Source: Pseudisothecium myosuroides
Lineage: Eukaryota > Streptophyta > Bryopsida > Hypnales > Lembophyllaceae
DNA: 64,000 bases
Reading direction: 5' to 3'
Assembly (NCBI GenBank): GCA_951799445.1
Contig: OX637296.1
Span: 13,578,001-13,642,000, forward strand
In this document: piece after piece, positions 1-12,849 of the stretch
Layout of the letters: the number at the start of each line of letters is the position of its first letter
How positions within the stretch are numbered: the first letter of the stretch is position 1
The notes under the pieces: model-generated
What the model was told of the DNA's origin: nothing
Database searches by the model: none
What the model saw: the letters and a program-made list of their open reading frames with translations, nothing else
Made by a program: the position numbers and the translations under genes

Positions 1-1276
1 AGGAATCCATCGAGTAGAGGAATCTCAGTTCCGCTCACTCGGCCAACGTCGTCGTCGTTGGGGAGGCCCATGCAAAAAATACCAGAACGGATTCATCCAG
101 AGGGCGGATTCCGGTACCAGGCCCTTTTTTGGTCCACCCTTCCCTGTAATGAGTGCCCAACCCTTTTTTATAAAAAATTTAACGGGAGGGTTTACAATGC
201 TTTTTTTTAATGAGTTTACCCTTGCACTGCATGATCATGTATCGTGTGCTTTGGGTTCCTCGCCTGTCTTTATTATGCTAATTGGGTTTACAGTTTAGTA
301 ATGGGATCATGGTACAGTATTCCAGGGCAGGAGACTAGGTCCTCTCATGGACGAGCTTAGGCTAATTAATACGCTGGATTAACTGTCAGAATTGGTGTAA
401 GAAGGAGCTCCAATATTGCTTGCAGGAAATGAGGGTCAATTGCATTGAAGGGGAAAGTAGGGCACAGTTAACAGAAATCGGGAATGACGGTTCTTTTTCG
501 TTGGGATGAAAAAAGATACGAATTACTTACTGAGACGGGTGGTGCAGTGAACTGATTAGGTGCTCGATTAGGGTCGACATAACTAAATTGAGTAATGACT
601 GCAATTCGGCGGAAAGAAAGGGGACAAAAGAAAAGGAAGAGAAGAGAGGCTGGCACTGTACATTCAAGGGTTTAAGGGTTTTGGATGTTGAAACGGAAGA
701 AGATGGCATTCATTCGTTGCAATAGCAAGAGATTTGGACATGCCAATGTACAACGTCATAAAATAGATGGGCAACGTCATATAATAAATAGTAATTTTGA
801 TTTTTTTGGATTATTTTGGTGTAGAAACAGATGTGGTTTGCATCACACTGCTAAAGAATGCTCACATATGGGAGTCGGAATGTGGAGACCAGACCCGCAT
901 TGGAAGTGTATCACAGTTAGGTCTAAGCACACATTGGGCCCCTCCTAGTAGTGACAAAATCGTTCGCTAGTAGTTCGTTGATTGGATTCTTCCGGATAAA
1001 TTAGGGTTGCTGCTGCTAATGGATCTACCTAAATTTAAAAAGCCTGTAGTCTGCATGCCTTCAATGGAGAAAGAGAGAACTCGACTAATCTGTATAGAGA
1101 AGACTGTATAAATAGGAACAAGACAGTCCTGAAATAACCTGCTTACAAGATGTAGCGATGGAAATCGCTGGATGGCGAAGAACTGGGTCATGGCCGCAAT
1201 TCCTCACTGCACGCCTGCTGGGATGTGATGAAGATGTTGGGGATGTTGACGCTCGACGCCGCTGATGTTGCAAGTG
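1..1276. other. Flank 3' of the cyclin gene, no supported gene
   Basis: I find no coding region that I can support here. The part next to the cyclin stop codon (about 960-1276) should contain its 3' UTR, but no clear polyadenylation signal fixes the end. A plus-strand reading frame at 685-948 carries a cysteine/histidine cluster (C-x3-C-x3-H-x4-C) slightly like a retroviral-type zinc knuckle, but the spacing is wrong and nothing else supports a gene. The first 70 bases are GC-richer and could be the edge of something outside the window. Confidence 0.4.
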
Positions 1277-3067
1277 TCATAGATAAGTGTGCTGCAACCA
1301 AGTGGTGGTGCTGAGCTCTTCTTCATCTGCTAACAACTTGCGCCGCTTGGGTTGTTGGGAAGCTGCTGTACCTGTTGTTGCGGGCACAACAAGCATCATC
1401 TCAACGCCAGGGCTGGACTCGCGAGACGAGAATCCTTCTCCTAAGGTACCTTCACTGGCGCTGCTCAACGCAGCCGCCTCCAGTACTCCGACAGGGCTCT
1501 GGGGTTCCGATGCGCCGAGGGCTTTCCGCTTCAGGGAGAGACGGCGCGAGAAGGAATCCATCAGAAGCTCCTGCATGTCTTGGTAGCAATCCTTCACCGC
1601 CACCTGCAAAATGGCAAAACGTCAAAAACCCCATTCAGATGGTGCTACTAACTAAGGATTAGCATTAATCATGTCAGGGTTCGAAGACACGCACCACATC
1701 GACGGTCAGACTGGCAAAGATTCGCAATAGATCTCCGGATTGAAGGGCTGTGACTTCCTCCAAGGAGCATATTATTGACGCGGCCGCGACCACGGATGGG
1801 AGATACATGAGAAAGGACGTATCTGCATCACATTGGGGAAGAGGGGTTAGGACGGCGGCTGGAAACCTAAAATTCGGTAGAAGACTGAACACTGAAGAGG
1901 GGCGAAAGACTTACCCGTGATGGCTTTCAAAACGATCTCGCTAACTCGAGACAGAAGCGCGCGCAGCAGTAAATTGCTGATCCCGAGCTTGTGGAAAAAA
2001 TAGTCAATGTAGGAGAACGGCGTCACGACGCTCATGCGCCACTCTAGCGTGGACAGAACCAGAAGCTCCATTCTTTGGATAGTATGGGCTTCGAAAACGT
2101 GCTCCACCTGTTCGACCTGCGGGATAAGTTAAAAAAACGAAGCTCAGGATCGGAACGCACTCCTACGAGTAACAAGACTACCGATGCGAGTAAAGAATAG
2201 TGTTAAAAGAAACGCAATCCAGGCACAAACCTGAAGGTCGAGAAGAATCGGCACTTCAGACTCTTCCATCTTCGCCGCCAACGAGATGCACGCCACAGAC
2301 AGAAGCTGCAACATCCAGTCCTTCCCTTGCTGCAAGACCAGTACAATGAAAGGGTCACTCCCGGACCACCAGAAAGAGAATCCGACACTTATCTGCAACA
2401 AGTCAAAGAGAACCAGACATCGGAAACTCTACAGTAACCAACCCAGAATCGACCCTTACCGGAAGATGGTGACGAGAGAGGAACCGATCCATGTAATTTA
2501 CAGCCAAGGCAACAGTCAACGGACCGTAATTGTAGAAAGATTGAACCTGCACCCACGCCCCAATGTCAGACAGAATTCTTGTGCGCAAGGCTCCTGAATT
2601 GGGAAGCCCGCTTCCAACGACATTCTTTCAAAAGAGCAGACTTCATAACCACACAGGAAGAGATTCACAAACACAGGATCAGCAACAATTTGGCATCAAA
2701 AATTTCCAAAGATCGGCCGATTCGAAAGAACCGGCCACTGTAGATTCAGATACGCGTCGTCGTCTTCTACCTTCTGAATCCACCGCACACACTCGAGACG
2801 CGCTTCCGCATCGAGCTCCTGCACGTAGTAGCGCGCCGAGTAATCAGGCTCCGGCATATACTGCGCCTCCTTCAACAAGAGCGTGGATATGGCCTCCTCA
2901 TCCTCCACGGGGAAATCCAGAAACACCGCCGGCTGAGACGACAACACCCCCTCCACCTCGACCCGGACATCGCGACTCTCTTCCTCCTCATCCCACGTCG
3001 TCTCACTCACCTCCTCCGCACAGTACAAGCTCGCGACGCCGCAATCGACAACAAAACTGGGTGCCAT
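1277..3067 (-). CDS. CYCD: D-type cyclin (CYCD), six exons, about 379 aa
   Basis: Regulatory subunit of a G1/S cyclin-dependent kinase; in the family it binds CDKA and the retinoblastoma-related protein in the nucleus. Exons read on the minus strand: 3067-2771, 2546-2460, 2329-2231, 2116-1915, 1822-1695, 1603-1277. All introns are GT-AG and reading phase is kept throughout. Seen in the protein: the LxCxE motif (LYCAE, residues 14-18) for RBR binding; an acidic N-terminus; an N-terminal cyclin box (about 60-185) with [17 protein letters not shown] and [12 protein letters not shown], where K148 is the usual CDK-contact lysine; a C-terminal cyclin fold (about 187-300); the family signature SPVGVLEAA (from residue 307); and a basic PKRRK (356-360) that could be a nuclear signal. 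Length is normal for CYCD. The start is the ATG that places LxCxE near residue 14. Subclass (D1/D2/D3) cannot be assigned by eye. Confidence 0.93.
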
Positions 3068-4110
3068 CCTGGGGGAGGACCGACCTCCGAAAGCTGGTGG
3101 GCCACTTCATGCATGGCACACTCCCAAGCTCGACATCTTCACTGTACAATTGCCTCGCGTTCGCAGAGAAAGCCACAGCCTTGGGAGAAGCGGGACACAC
3201 ACGAACACACACGCACACCACGTTCGTCTATGTACAAAACAAGCTCCAGCTCCGGGTGAGGGATGGTGATCGAGATGGTCAAACGGGAAACAACCCAAAC
3301 GGGATACAGGAGGGAGTATCGAACCGAAGAGAGCTATCAGGAGCTTCAAGAGGGGAGGAGGAGAGAAGAGAGGGCTACCCAGAGCTGGAGCTGGAGCTGC
3401 AACAGGAAGAAAGGCAATGCAGAGTGCTGGAAGCCCGGGAATGTATACACAGAAGCAGTGTAGAAATAGAGGAGGCAAGATAGAATAGAGGCAACGAGAC
3501 CATGTAGGGGTCACAGAGCTATCAATTCAGCAGCAAAGAGGAAGGGAAGAGGCAGGGGAAGGGAAGGGCAGGGTGTGAGAGAGTGAACTAAGGGAGAGTA
3601 GTACTGGCTGCAAGTAGTCGTGGACAGAGAATTGAAGACAGAAGAGGAGGATGAAGCTCCAGCTGAAGAGCGCCGAGGCCAGAGCGATGCTCCAGGAGTT
3701 TCGCTCTCCCCAACTGCCGAAATTAGAATGAATGAGGCGCTGGGTTCGTGCGAGCGCGGAGTCGCCATTCATCCGCGCTAAGTTTAGCGGAGCTTCTCCG
3801 CCCGTTGTCCGATCGCGGCCGGCCTCCGCCCTGTCCCGCCATCGCGGTGGCGCCAGATTCAGAAATCTACGCGCGGGGGTCATTTGCGCGGGTACGGTCA
3901 ACCACCTGGCGCGTGTTTTGGCCTTGGCTGGGGATACCGTGGATTTTGTATTACCCGCCAGATCGCTCATGGGGAGGGACAGCCAGCAGAGCTAAAACCC
4001 AGGCCAGGCCAGGGACAGGACCAAGCGACCCAGACCCGGCCCAGCCCAGCCTCAACCCAGCCCACCCGACTGAGCATTAATATTCTCTGGGCTAAGTCAC
4101 TCAGGCTTTA
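3068..4110 (-). promoter_or_regulatory. Leader and promoter region of the cyclin gene
   Basis: This stretch is much richer in GC and CpG than the DNA beyond 4.1 kb. On the gene's strand it is pyrimidine-rich between about 3250 and 3700 (CT/TC tracts), as in many plant 5' UTRs. A short imperfect CA/GT tract lies at 3190-3222. Open frames exist on both strands but look like by-products of GC content. Short upstream ORFs in the leader are possible. I see no TATA box convincing enough to place a start site, so the UTR/promoter boundary is unknown. Confidence 0.45.
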
Positions 4111-4618
4111 ATAATTAGTTAATTAATTAATCGGCAAACACTACTCCTACCACCACATGACAATTATGGGATCACTTCATAAACCCCAAAGTCTGCTTCA
4201 TGCAATGCTGGGGCTCGGTTCACAGAGACTTCAATGGAGCCCTTTACGTTGGGTTACTTTAGGTCACTGGCCACATTAAGTTATGGTGAGTGGGTGGGGT
4301 CTTTCTTTTTTGGGAGATAAAAGGCAAATTTGCGATTAATTGTTCTCTTTCTTTTTGTGTTTTTTAATACCATGGTCACCCGTCTCTTTGGAAGAATAAA
4401 AAGAAAAAAAAAAGGCAAATTTACATGTGAGTGGGGTCTTGGACACAATTGGGCTTCTGGGTTTGTTATTCCTTGACGTGCTTAAAACGTATCTACGTTT
4501 AATTGCCTTTTGATGAGTGATTGAGCATTGTTTCTACTTTTAAAAAATTAATTTTTGTTGGATCTTTTAGAAGTTGAAAGAGGATTTTAAGTTCTCTTAG
4601 AATACATTTTGTGAACAT
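4111..4618. other. AT-rich spacer, nothing recognised
   Basis: Transition from the CpG-rich cyclin promoter to AT-rich DNA. It has a short TTAATTAA-type palindrome near 4115-4132 and several A or T runs, but no gene or element boundary that I can support. Confidence 0.3.
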
Positions 4619-5159
4619 TAGAATTAATTGTGAAGTACCTAAAGCTAGGGACCAAGAGTTGGAGTTTGTCAAAAACATGGTTTGATAGATGAACAATGTT
4701 GAAAAGTTGGCAAGCTCTTTCAAATTAAAATAAACATGACATGAAACTCCTCCGAGTACCCCAAATTGGACTTTGTTTGAGTTTGGTGCCTAATGGTAAT
4801 TTGCATTACAGCTCAACAATAGCCACGAGTGTCATCCACAACAAAGAAATAGTATATTAGTTTTTATTATTAATTGAACCCGAAGAAAAGTTTGACAGCT
4901 CATCTTGTGGAAAAACATATTCTTTTGTAGTTAACTACATAAAAAGAGGTTACAAATTCATTGGTTTTGAGAAACTTGAGACATCATTACTATTAACTAC
5001 TATTATATGAAGAAACTATGAATTTTTAGAGGATCTTAAAATAGGTGTATTCAAAATCAACCCTACGCTTTCATAACATAACATTGTTAATCAGGGCATG
5101 TGATATCCAAATTGCTATAGAAGACTAAAAATAATAGTGGTTCAAAACAATTATCTACA

Positions 5160-5880
5160 ATGTAAGGAAAGGGGTATTAGTCACCTCGTAACATTCCTTC
5201 TTGGATACTTGGGTTTTCTTTCAAGTTAAAGGGAGAAGATAGAATTGGATGGTAAACACTGAAAATACCCACAATGTCAGTCAAGGAGTCACTTCACAAC
5301 ATTCCATCCTGGATACTTGGCTCTTTTCAATTAGAGGGAGAAGATAGGCTTAGATGGTGAACATTGTTAGATATCCGCAATGTCAGCCAAGGAGTCACCT
5401 CATAGCATTCCTCTTTAGATACTTGGTTCTTTTCAGTTAGAGGGAGAATATAGAGTTAGATGGTGAACATTGTTAGATATCCACAATGTCAGCCAGGGAG
5501 TCACCTCGTAACATTCCTTCCTGGATACTTGGCTCTTCTCTCAAGTTAAAAGGAGAAGATAGAATTGGATGGTGAACACTGTTAAATATCCACAATGTCA
5601 GCTAGAGAGTTACCTCACATCCTTTCTTCATGGATCCTTGGTTCTTTTTTCAAGTTAAAGGGAGAAGATAGAATGTTAAATATCCACAATATCAGCCAAA
5701 GAGTCACCTTACAACATTTTTTTCTTGATTGCTTAGCTTTTTTTTCAAATTAAAGAAAGAGCATGAACTTGGATGGTGAACACTTCTAGATATCTGTAAT
5801 GTCAGCTATGGAGTCACTACACAACATTTCTTTTTGTGAGTGAGGGATGTTAGTCACTTTAAGGCATTCTTTTTTGGAAA
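5160..5880. repeat. Tandem array A1, 105-109 bp units, about seven copies
   Basis: The phrase GTCACCTCGTAACATTCC or a close variant starts at about 5182, 5287, 5392, 5500, 5608, 5703 and 5812, so the period is 105-109 bp with one shortened unit. Each unit also contains GGATACTTGG, AGTTAAAGGGAGAAGATAGA, GGATGGTGAACACT and CACAATGTCAGCCA. Copies differ at many positions, so the array is old. Confidence 0.85.
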
Positions 5881-6279
5881 CAAGGTAGTGAACGCTAGTA
5901 AGGAATAGAAGTTGCACATTTTAATGCAAAATCCTTTAGGGGATGGTTTTAAAATTAGGTGTAGTTTTTATAGTTGACCCACAAAAACATTAAATTTTTA
6001 ACCTAAATTCTTGAAATAGAGGCAAGATCAATTTTGTTTGTTGATCCCTCAAAGACCAAGGACTCACAGTTTAAAACAACCATTTGATTGGCTACATTAT
6101 GAAAAATGTAATTTGGATGCAAACAAAATTTGAATTACTATAATTAATAAAGGATGTTGAAAATATTGGTCCAACAAAAAATAAAAAAATATTGAATTTA
6201 AGAAACTCTAGGCTTAAACTACTCACAATTGCCAAAAAAGAATGAGACTCATTTTGGGGCTCTAGGAGAAATATGTGCG

Positions 6280-6660
6280 GATTAGATTGGTTGTTGCAAC
6301 CTAGTGTATTTGAAGTTTATAGGGTCACTTGAAAAGAATGAAGATGGAGCCAATGTGAAATGGTGAAATAAAAGCAAGTGGGTTCTCTTCATTAACATGT
6401 GTGAATCAAATTGATTGTTGTATTCCATGATATTCCTACTTTGTAGGGGTGCTTGAAAGGACCAATATAAATTGGTGAAATGAAGACAAATGGTTTTCAC
6501 TTGTTAACATGTGGGGATTGGATTGGTTGTTGTACTCTATAATATTCATAGTTCATAGGGGTGCTTGAAAATAATGAATATGGAGGCAATTTCAATAGGG
6601 GATGAAAGCAAATGCATTTTGTTAACATGTGTAGAATGGAGTGGTTGTTGTACTCTACAA
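6280..6660. repeat. Tandem array B1, about 115 bp units, about three copies
   Basis: Units are marked by TTAACATGTG, GATTGGTTGTTGTACTCTA, TTCATAGTTCATAGGGGTGC and TGAAAATAATGAATATGGA. The same unit type makes the longer arrays at 7875-8700 and 27785-28600. Confidence 0.75.
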
Positions 6661-6904
6661 TATTCATGAATTACAAGGTTACAAATTCAGTGGTCTTGTG
6701 AAACTTGGGACATCATTATAATGAACTCTATTGTATAAAGAAACTCTAAATTTTAAAGGATCTTAAAATAGGTTATTCAAAATCAACCCTAGGCTTTCAT
6801 AACATAATACTGTTAATCAAGGCATGTGCCTCCAAAATTGCCATAGAAGATCCAAAAATATTGGCTCAAATCAAAAGAATTATCTATAGCGTAAGAAAAA
6901 AGGT

Positions 6905-7440
6905 GTTAAATTACCTTATAACATGCCTTCCTGGACACTTGGCTCTTTTTAAGTTAAAGGGATAAGATAGAATTGGATGGTGACTACTGGAAATATGCAC
7001 AATGTCAGCCAGGGAGTCACCTCACAACATTCCTTCCCGGATACCTGGCTCTTTTTCCAAGTTAAAGGAAGAAGATAGAATTGGATGGTGAACACTGGAA
7101 ATATCTACAATGTCAGCTAGGGAGTCACTTCGCAGCATTTATTCTTGGATGCTTAGCTTTTTTTTCAAGTTAAAGGGAGAAGATAGAATTGGATGGTGAA
7201 CTTTGTTAGATATCTACAATGTTAGCCAGAGAGTCACCTCACAATATTTCTTTGTGGATGCTCAAATTTTTTTTCAGTTCAAGGGAGAAGATAGAATTGG
7301 ATGTTGAATACTGTAAGATATCTACAATGTCAGCCAAGGAGTCACCTTACAATGTTTCTTTTGTGAATGAAGAATATTGGTTACTTCACGGCATTTTTTT
7401 TGGAGCCAAGGATCACTTCATGGCATTCCTCTCATATACT
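6905..7440. repeat. Tandem array A2, 105-110 bp units, about five copies
   Basis: Same unit as array A1, with starts near 6911, 7016, 7124, 7231 and 7341. The order of diagnostic variants here (for example GGATGCTTAGCTTTTTTT in the third unit) matches array A4 at 26815-27370. A2 and A4 are therefore closer to each other than to their neighbours. Confidence 0.85.
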
Positions 7441-7874
7441 TGACTCTTTTTTAAGTTAAAGGAGAAAAAAATAGTACTTGGTAATGAACATTGGTAAGGA
7501 ATAAAAGTTGCACATTTTAATGCAAAATCCTTTAGGGGATGGTTTTAAAATTAGGTGTAGTTCCTTTAATTGACATACAAAAACATTATTTTTCTAACCT
7601 AAATTCTTGAAATAGAAGCAAGTTCAATTTTGTTTGTTAATCCCTCAAAGACCAAGGACTTACAATTTAAAACAACCAATTTGATTGGACAAATTATGAA
7701 AAATGTAATTTGGATGCAAGACAAAATTTGAATTACTATAATTAGTGAAAGATGTTGATAATATTGGTCCAAAAAAAAATTAGAGAATATTGAATCCAAA
7801 AATTTATAGGCCTAACCCATTCACAATTGCCAAAAAAAAATGAAACTCAATTTGGGGCTCTAAGTTGTATAGGG

Positions 7875-8700
7875 GAAACATGTGCAGATTAGATTGGTTG
7901 TTGCAACCTAGTGTATTTGAAGTTTATAGGGTCACTTGAAAAGAATGAAGATGGAGCCAATGTGAAATGGTGAAATAAAAGCAAGTGGGTTTTCTTCATT
8001 AACATGTGTAAATTAATTTGATTGTTGTATTCTATGATATTCTTACTTTGTAGAGGTGCTTGAAAGGACCAACATGAATTGGTGAAATGAAGACAAATGG
8101 TTTTCACTTGTTAACATGTGGGGATTAGATTGGTTGTTGTACTCTACAATATTCATAGTTCATAGGGGTGCTTGAAAATAATGAATATGGAGGCAATTTG
8201 AATTAGAGGATGAAAGCAAATGCATTTTGTTAACATGTGGATTGGATTGGTTGTTGTGATCTACTGTATTCATAGTCTATAGGAGTGCATGAAAGGAATG
8301 GAGATGGAACCAATAGAAGTTGGTGGAATAAAAACAAATGAATGTTAACATGTGTCGATTAGATTGGATGTTACAATCTATTGCATTCATAGTTTGTAGG
8401 GGTGCTTGAAGGAATTGGACATAGAGTTATTACCAATTAGTGAGAAAGTGAATTTTATTTGCTAATGTGTGTGGATTAGATTGGGTGTTGTACTTTGTGA
8501 TATTCATATTTTACAAAGGTGCTTGAAGTTAAATAATGGAGACAAAAGCATTGTATATTGGAAGGACGTAATTTGTTTACAATCAAGTACATATCTTTTG
8601 CAATTCAATTGAACATATTTATTTGTAGTTTGTAGGGATGCTTGAAAAAATTGGCATGGAACCAAAATAAATTGGTGAAATGAAAAGAAATTAGTTTCAC
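7875..8700. repeat. Tandem array B2, about 115-120 bp units, about seven copies
   Basis: Repeated TTAACATGTG...GATTGGTTGTTG...CATAGTT..TAGGGGTGCTTGAA units, decaying towards the right end. Colinear with array B4 at 27785-28600. Confidence 0.8.
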
Positions 8701-9871
8701 TTATTAATGTATTAGAATAGATTGATTATCATGTTCTCCCTTCTTATATTAAATGGATACTTGGAAAGAATTGAAATGGAACCGCTTTGAAGTTTGAAAT
8801 TGAAAATAAACATTATCTTCAATAGCATATATTATTTAGATTGATTATTATTGATGTAAATAAAATAATGTCCACTTAAGGTATGTATATCTCTATTTGA
8901 TTCATATATTGCCCAAAATGCAAAGGAAAATAAATTAGAATAAAAATTATCAATAAAAGGTTTCAAATTACTCAAAATTTATCACATTGTAGCTTTAAGT
9001 TATGCATTTCATATTAAAAATTGTTGAAAATTGATTGCATTGATTACAAATACTAACAAAATTTTAGTATTTGAAAAAAATAAAATTATTTAAAATTGAC
9101 CATTCATGTAAGGGAGCGGATCCATTTCTGTTAGTTAGATTGTTTTGTTTCTGATCAATTGGTGGTTTAGGTGACAGCTCACGCAGATATTTGTGAGAAG
9201 GGGAAGCACAAATTTTGGGGAGGTGTACATTGAAAGCATAGAATGACTACAAGATGTACATTGGAGGCTACAATTATCACCTGGATTGAAGCATTGTTGA
9301 TTTTGTAACCAGACTACGGTTGGAAATATGATGGCCTACATAAGAAGAATAGGTTGAACGGAATCTTCATGAATAAAATTCATAGTAATTTTATTTTTGA
9401 GGAAAAAAATGTACAAAAATATGGAATCCTTCTTAAATCTATTTCTCTAAAGGGGGAAATTTTTTTCCCTCATCATACCCATACACTAGATATGCTGAAT
9501 TGCTTAAGTGATCGGAAATGGGTCGTCTCCCTTAACAATTTTATTTTCATTCCCAAATATTACATCACCAAGTGAAATTGGCTTGAACTCCTTGGTTTTA
9601 GTATTTTAGCAAATCTAAATTATAATTTATAGTTTTGACCAATGGAAAGCATCAATTGTATAAAAAAGAATCAAATTGGCCGAAACTCCTACAATATTCA
9701 AAAATATATCATGTTAAAATCCTTCTTAGTACAAATCAAAACCTAAATTGACATAATAGACACATCCATGTTGAGTTGAAAAATATTATAAGTTTTAGCC
9801 ATGTGATTTTTTTTCCATTTATTTAATCAACACATAATTTTTAAAACATCAATGATAAATATAAATTTTAG

Positions 9872-10771
9872 TTACTAAGTGCCCAAGGTATCACATTTTG
9901 ATGTCAACAAAACTTTGAAGTTAAATAAAACTTTACAAATATGTTATTTTTTATATTTGTTGAACCACTATTTTATTGTACTTTTAGCATCAATATAAAA
10001 ATTTGAAAAACATATACATGGTTTTTTCATTCAAATTTTCATGCAAGTTTTCCTTCTTAAAGCTTATTTTTTGAGAATTTTTGGAGATGTGTTGAAAGTA
10101 CACTATATATATTTTTTAATCATAGAGTGTTTTTTGAAATGGAATGGATCATCTATAATTGTGTAGATTGTTCTTTTAAACATCATGTTTTTTATATTCC
10201 TCTAGTTTTAGATTTGACATGAAAATATAGTCTTGAAATACTTCAAATCATTTGTAAATTTTCAACCACACGGTAATCAAAACATTATATTTTTCAATTA
10301 GCACACAATGTTATTATCTTGTGTTTTCCCATTTGATTCACTATCCCTTCAAAAACACCAAACACAACATTTCAAAAAAATTGGTTGGAGGTCAAAATAT
10401 ATTAAAACTAAAATGCCAACTATGCCAACCAAAAACCATATTCCATATGGGTATAAATATGGATATATTGGATACTAACATTATCCCATAGCTTTTGGAA
10501 CTTTCAAACTTTGAATCATGGTCTAAATGAATACTCAAGGTACACTTGAAAAAAATTAATCATTTAAAAAAATGTTTAAGTGTAAATCATGGTATACTAG
10601 CTTTCTTTATCTTACACAATCTCTTCACTATTCCTTCAAAATACATGTTTTGTATATTTTGATTTACAAGGTTAATATTTCAAAAAATGTTTAATTAATC
10701 ATAAAACTTTAGCTTTTGTTTGTTTAGAATGGGTTCCAATGTGCTTCAAAAGGACCTTCAGCATCTAGGAG
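9872..10771 (-). mobile_element. Decayed TTAA-bounded element (same family as 32150-32782)
   Basis: The left terminus (TTAG then TTACTAAGTGCCCAAGG) matches the reversed right end of the nested element at 32150-32782 (TTAATCCCTAAATGCCCAAG), and the similarity continues inward through TTTTGATGTCAACA and GAAGTTAAATAAAAC. The right end is CATCTAGGAG followed by TTAA at 10772-10775. It has no ORF. One terminal TTAA has mutated, so the call rests mostly on the left-end match. Confidence 0.5.
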
Positions 10772-10775
10772 TTAA

Positions 10776-12288
10776 TATCGCTATTCAAAATCAAATTTGA
10801 TACTAATATCTTTGATTTCCTAAAATTTGAATTTTGATGAATATGAGAAATAATTATCTTTTTTTAAATATTTTTCTTTTTCTTTTTCTTTGATTCCTTT
10901 ATATTTTGAATAATATAGACTTTTATCAAAGCTATTTCTAAGCGTTATAAAACTATGCTACCAAACAAAAATATGGAAGGATAAAAGACCATTCTTTATG
11001 GTCAAAATGAGTCTTGAAATATGGTATTTGATGAAGAATGCTCACAATTAAAATTACATAAAAGATAACAAAATCAACTATTTTAAACTTTTAAAACCTC
11101 AAACACCAATGTGCAACAATTTTTTTTATCCTAGATTCTTTTGTATAAATTTGTTATCACATAAAAATTTGAATTTCACAATCATATTTAAACTATATAA
11201 ATTTGAATTTTATAATTGCATTTATAGAAATTAGTTATAAACAATAGTTTTCAACTTTAGATTATGAAGGTTTCATACATTTGTTAAAGGATAATAAAGC
11301 TTTGAGCTTGGTACAAATTGCTCATTTACACAAATAAATATTTTCAAAGTCTAACAATCCATAATTAATTTTTTTCAAAGACAATCTCCAAACTATTTTT
11401 TATTTTCTACTTGATCAATTCCCAACTATATGTTTCTCCAAATAATGAATTATTTTCAGGTTCTTAAAAATAAAAGTTTTTGTTTCTAAGGAGAAAGACT
11501 ATTGTTATCAAAAAGAGAAGATGCATCTAAATTACTAAGAAAATCTCCTAATTACATGAATACAACTTATATTTGTAATGAACTATTGTTACCAAGTTAT
11601 TTTTCAAAATTGTTGTTAGTCAAGTTGTGGCCCTTAAAGGCCGTATGTTTTTTTGTTTTTAAAAAAAAAATTTAAAGCGTGACAAACCTTGGACTTATTA
11701 AGTCTTATTTTCTACCTTGTAGGCATATAAAAAATAATTTTATTGAAATGTTTTTCTAATTGATGTCACCCTTAAATAAATAAGGTTGTCTTTATTTCTT
11801 TGAGGGATTAAAATTTGAACAAATTTTACTTGGTGAATACTTTTTTTCCAACTCCAACTCTAATCATAGCACATAAATGTCTTCTGGATATACAAAAAAA
11901 TGATTCTAAAGGGCATAAATAGCATTCATTTCATACCAATTTGAAGAAAGGTCTAACATTCAACTTTTCTTAGAGAATTTAAAACTAAACTATCAATTCT
12001 ATTTGCTTTTGCTTTCTTGTAGACTTTAATTTTGAAATCATTAAGCAAAGAGTGTGTATTGTGATAAATGGTAACCAAGTTTTTGTACTAAGATGTTCAT
12101 CAAATACCCAAAATATAGGTGTACATAGTAAGAATAACTATTACAAAATAATCTCTTTGTTTGCTTAGAGATACTTTATGTTTTTTGGACAAGCCCATAG
12201 GATAAGACATGCCATCCATATTTTCAAGTATTGAGCAATAAAAATGGTCAAAAATTGAAAAATATCCTTAAAGACTTAGTAATTTGTC
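10776..12288. other. AT-rich stretch, no gene or repeat recognised
   Basis: Very AT-rich DNA full of short A/T runs, with no ORF above about 60 codons, no tandem period and no terminal repeat that I can see. Probably decayed transposon DNA. Confidence 0.3.
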
Positions 12289-12400
12289 ATGCTGTCGCCT
12301 AGGCTCAATGGTACAAGTCATGGTAGATTCATAAGGCAATTATGGTTTCAAGCCAAGTACATATATGATGCCTAAATAATACCATGTACTCAAAATTGTC
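12289..12400 (+). mobile_element. Possible tRNA-derived SINE head
   Basis: TAGGCTCAATGG (12300-12311) resembles a Pol III A box and GGTTTCAAGCC (12344-12354) a B box, about 44 bases apart, which is the tRNA-like spacing found in plant SINE heads. It does not fold into a good cloverleaf, so a functional tRNA is unlikely. No poly(A) tail or target duplication could be fixed. Confidence 0.33.
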
Positions 12401-12849
12401 TTCCAATGCCTTCAATCTGGAAAGGGAGGAGTTACAAAAAAAAGAATAAATCCAACCTCTCCCTCAAAATTCAAAAATGTACAAATATATATGGATACAA
12501 CATTGATACAAATATGGACCCAAATGTATCCATACCAATATGAATGCAAATTTACATTATTCCATTTTTTAAAAAATTGTGAGTTGAACATCCCGCATAT
12601 CATTTATAAAATTTTGCAAAGGTCTCCTTTGTAAAAAACAATAGATTGAACAAGGATCTCCTAATCTGGGTGCATATTGCAAGTCTTGTACTATACACTC
12701 AAATATCATGCATCTAATTGGAGGTGTGGGTATAGCTTTGTTGTAAGGGCATCCAAGAAGCCTTTGGAAGAGAGGACATGCCAACCCTCTTACAAACAAC
12801 TAGAGATAGTGTAAGGTTTTAAATATAAGCAAAGGCATTGTATACAAGG

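Larger units (their letters stand above)
4619..9720. repeat. Composite repeat block, copy 1 (paralogue of 24003-29145)
   Basis: The left edge (AAGTACCTAAAGCTAGGGAC, near 4635) and the right edge (GACCAATGGAAAGCATCAA, near 9637) recur in the same order at about 24015 and 29046. In between, the block holds two higher-order units of about 2 kb. Each unit has a non-repeated lead-in (with AACTTGGGACATCATTA or a close variant, at about 4972 and 6699), then a tandem array of 105-109 bp units (array A), a short spacer with AATGCAAAATCCTTTAGG, and a second tandem array of about 115-120 bp units (array B). No coding potential. A stretch at about 9100-9590 is specific to this copy and slightly GC-richer. 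Confidence 0.8.

Noticed and set aside
685..948. Retroelement gag zinc knuckle (C-x3-C-x3-H-x4-C)
   Set aside because: Spacing differs from the CCHC knuckle, there is only one copy, and no pol or LTR sequence is nearby.
2563..3483. 306-codon plus-strand frame opposite the first cyclin exons
   Set aside because: It is a shadow of the GC-rich cyclin coding strand, crosses its exon and intron borders, and is low-complexity (proline, serine, threonine) without a domain.
5160..8700. Regular repeats resembling a CRISPR array
   Set aside because: Units are 105-120 bp, diverged along their whole length, with no short identical repeat plus unique spacer pattern, and the DNA is eukaryotic.
12300..12370. 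Functional tRNA gene
   Set aside because: Only box-like motifs are present; the stems of a cloverleaf do not pair convincingly.
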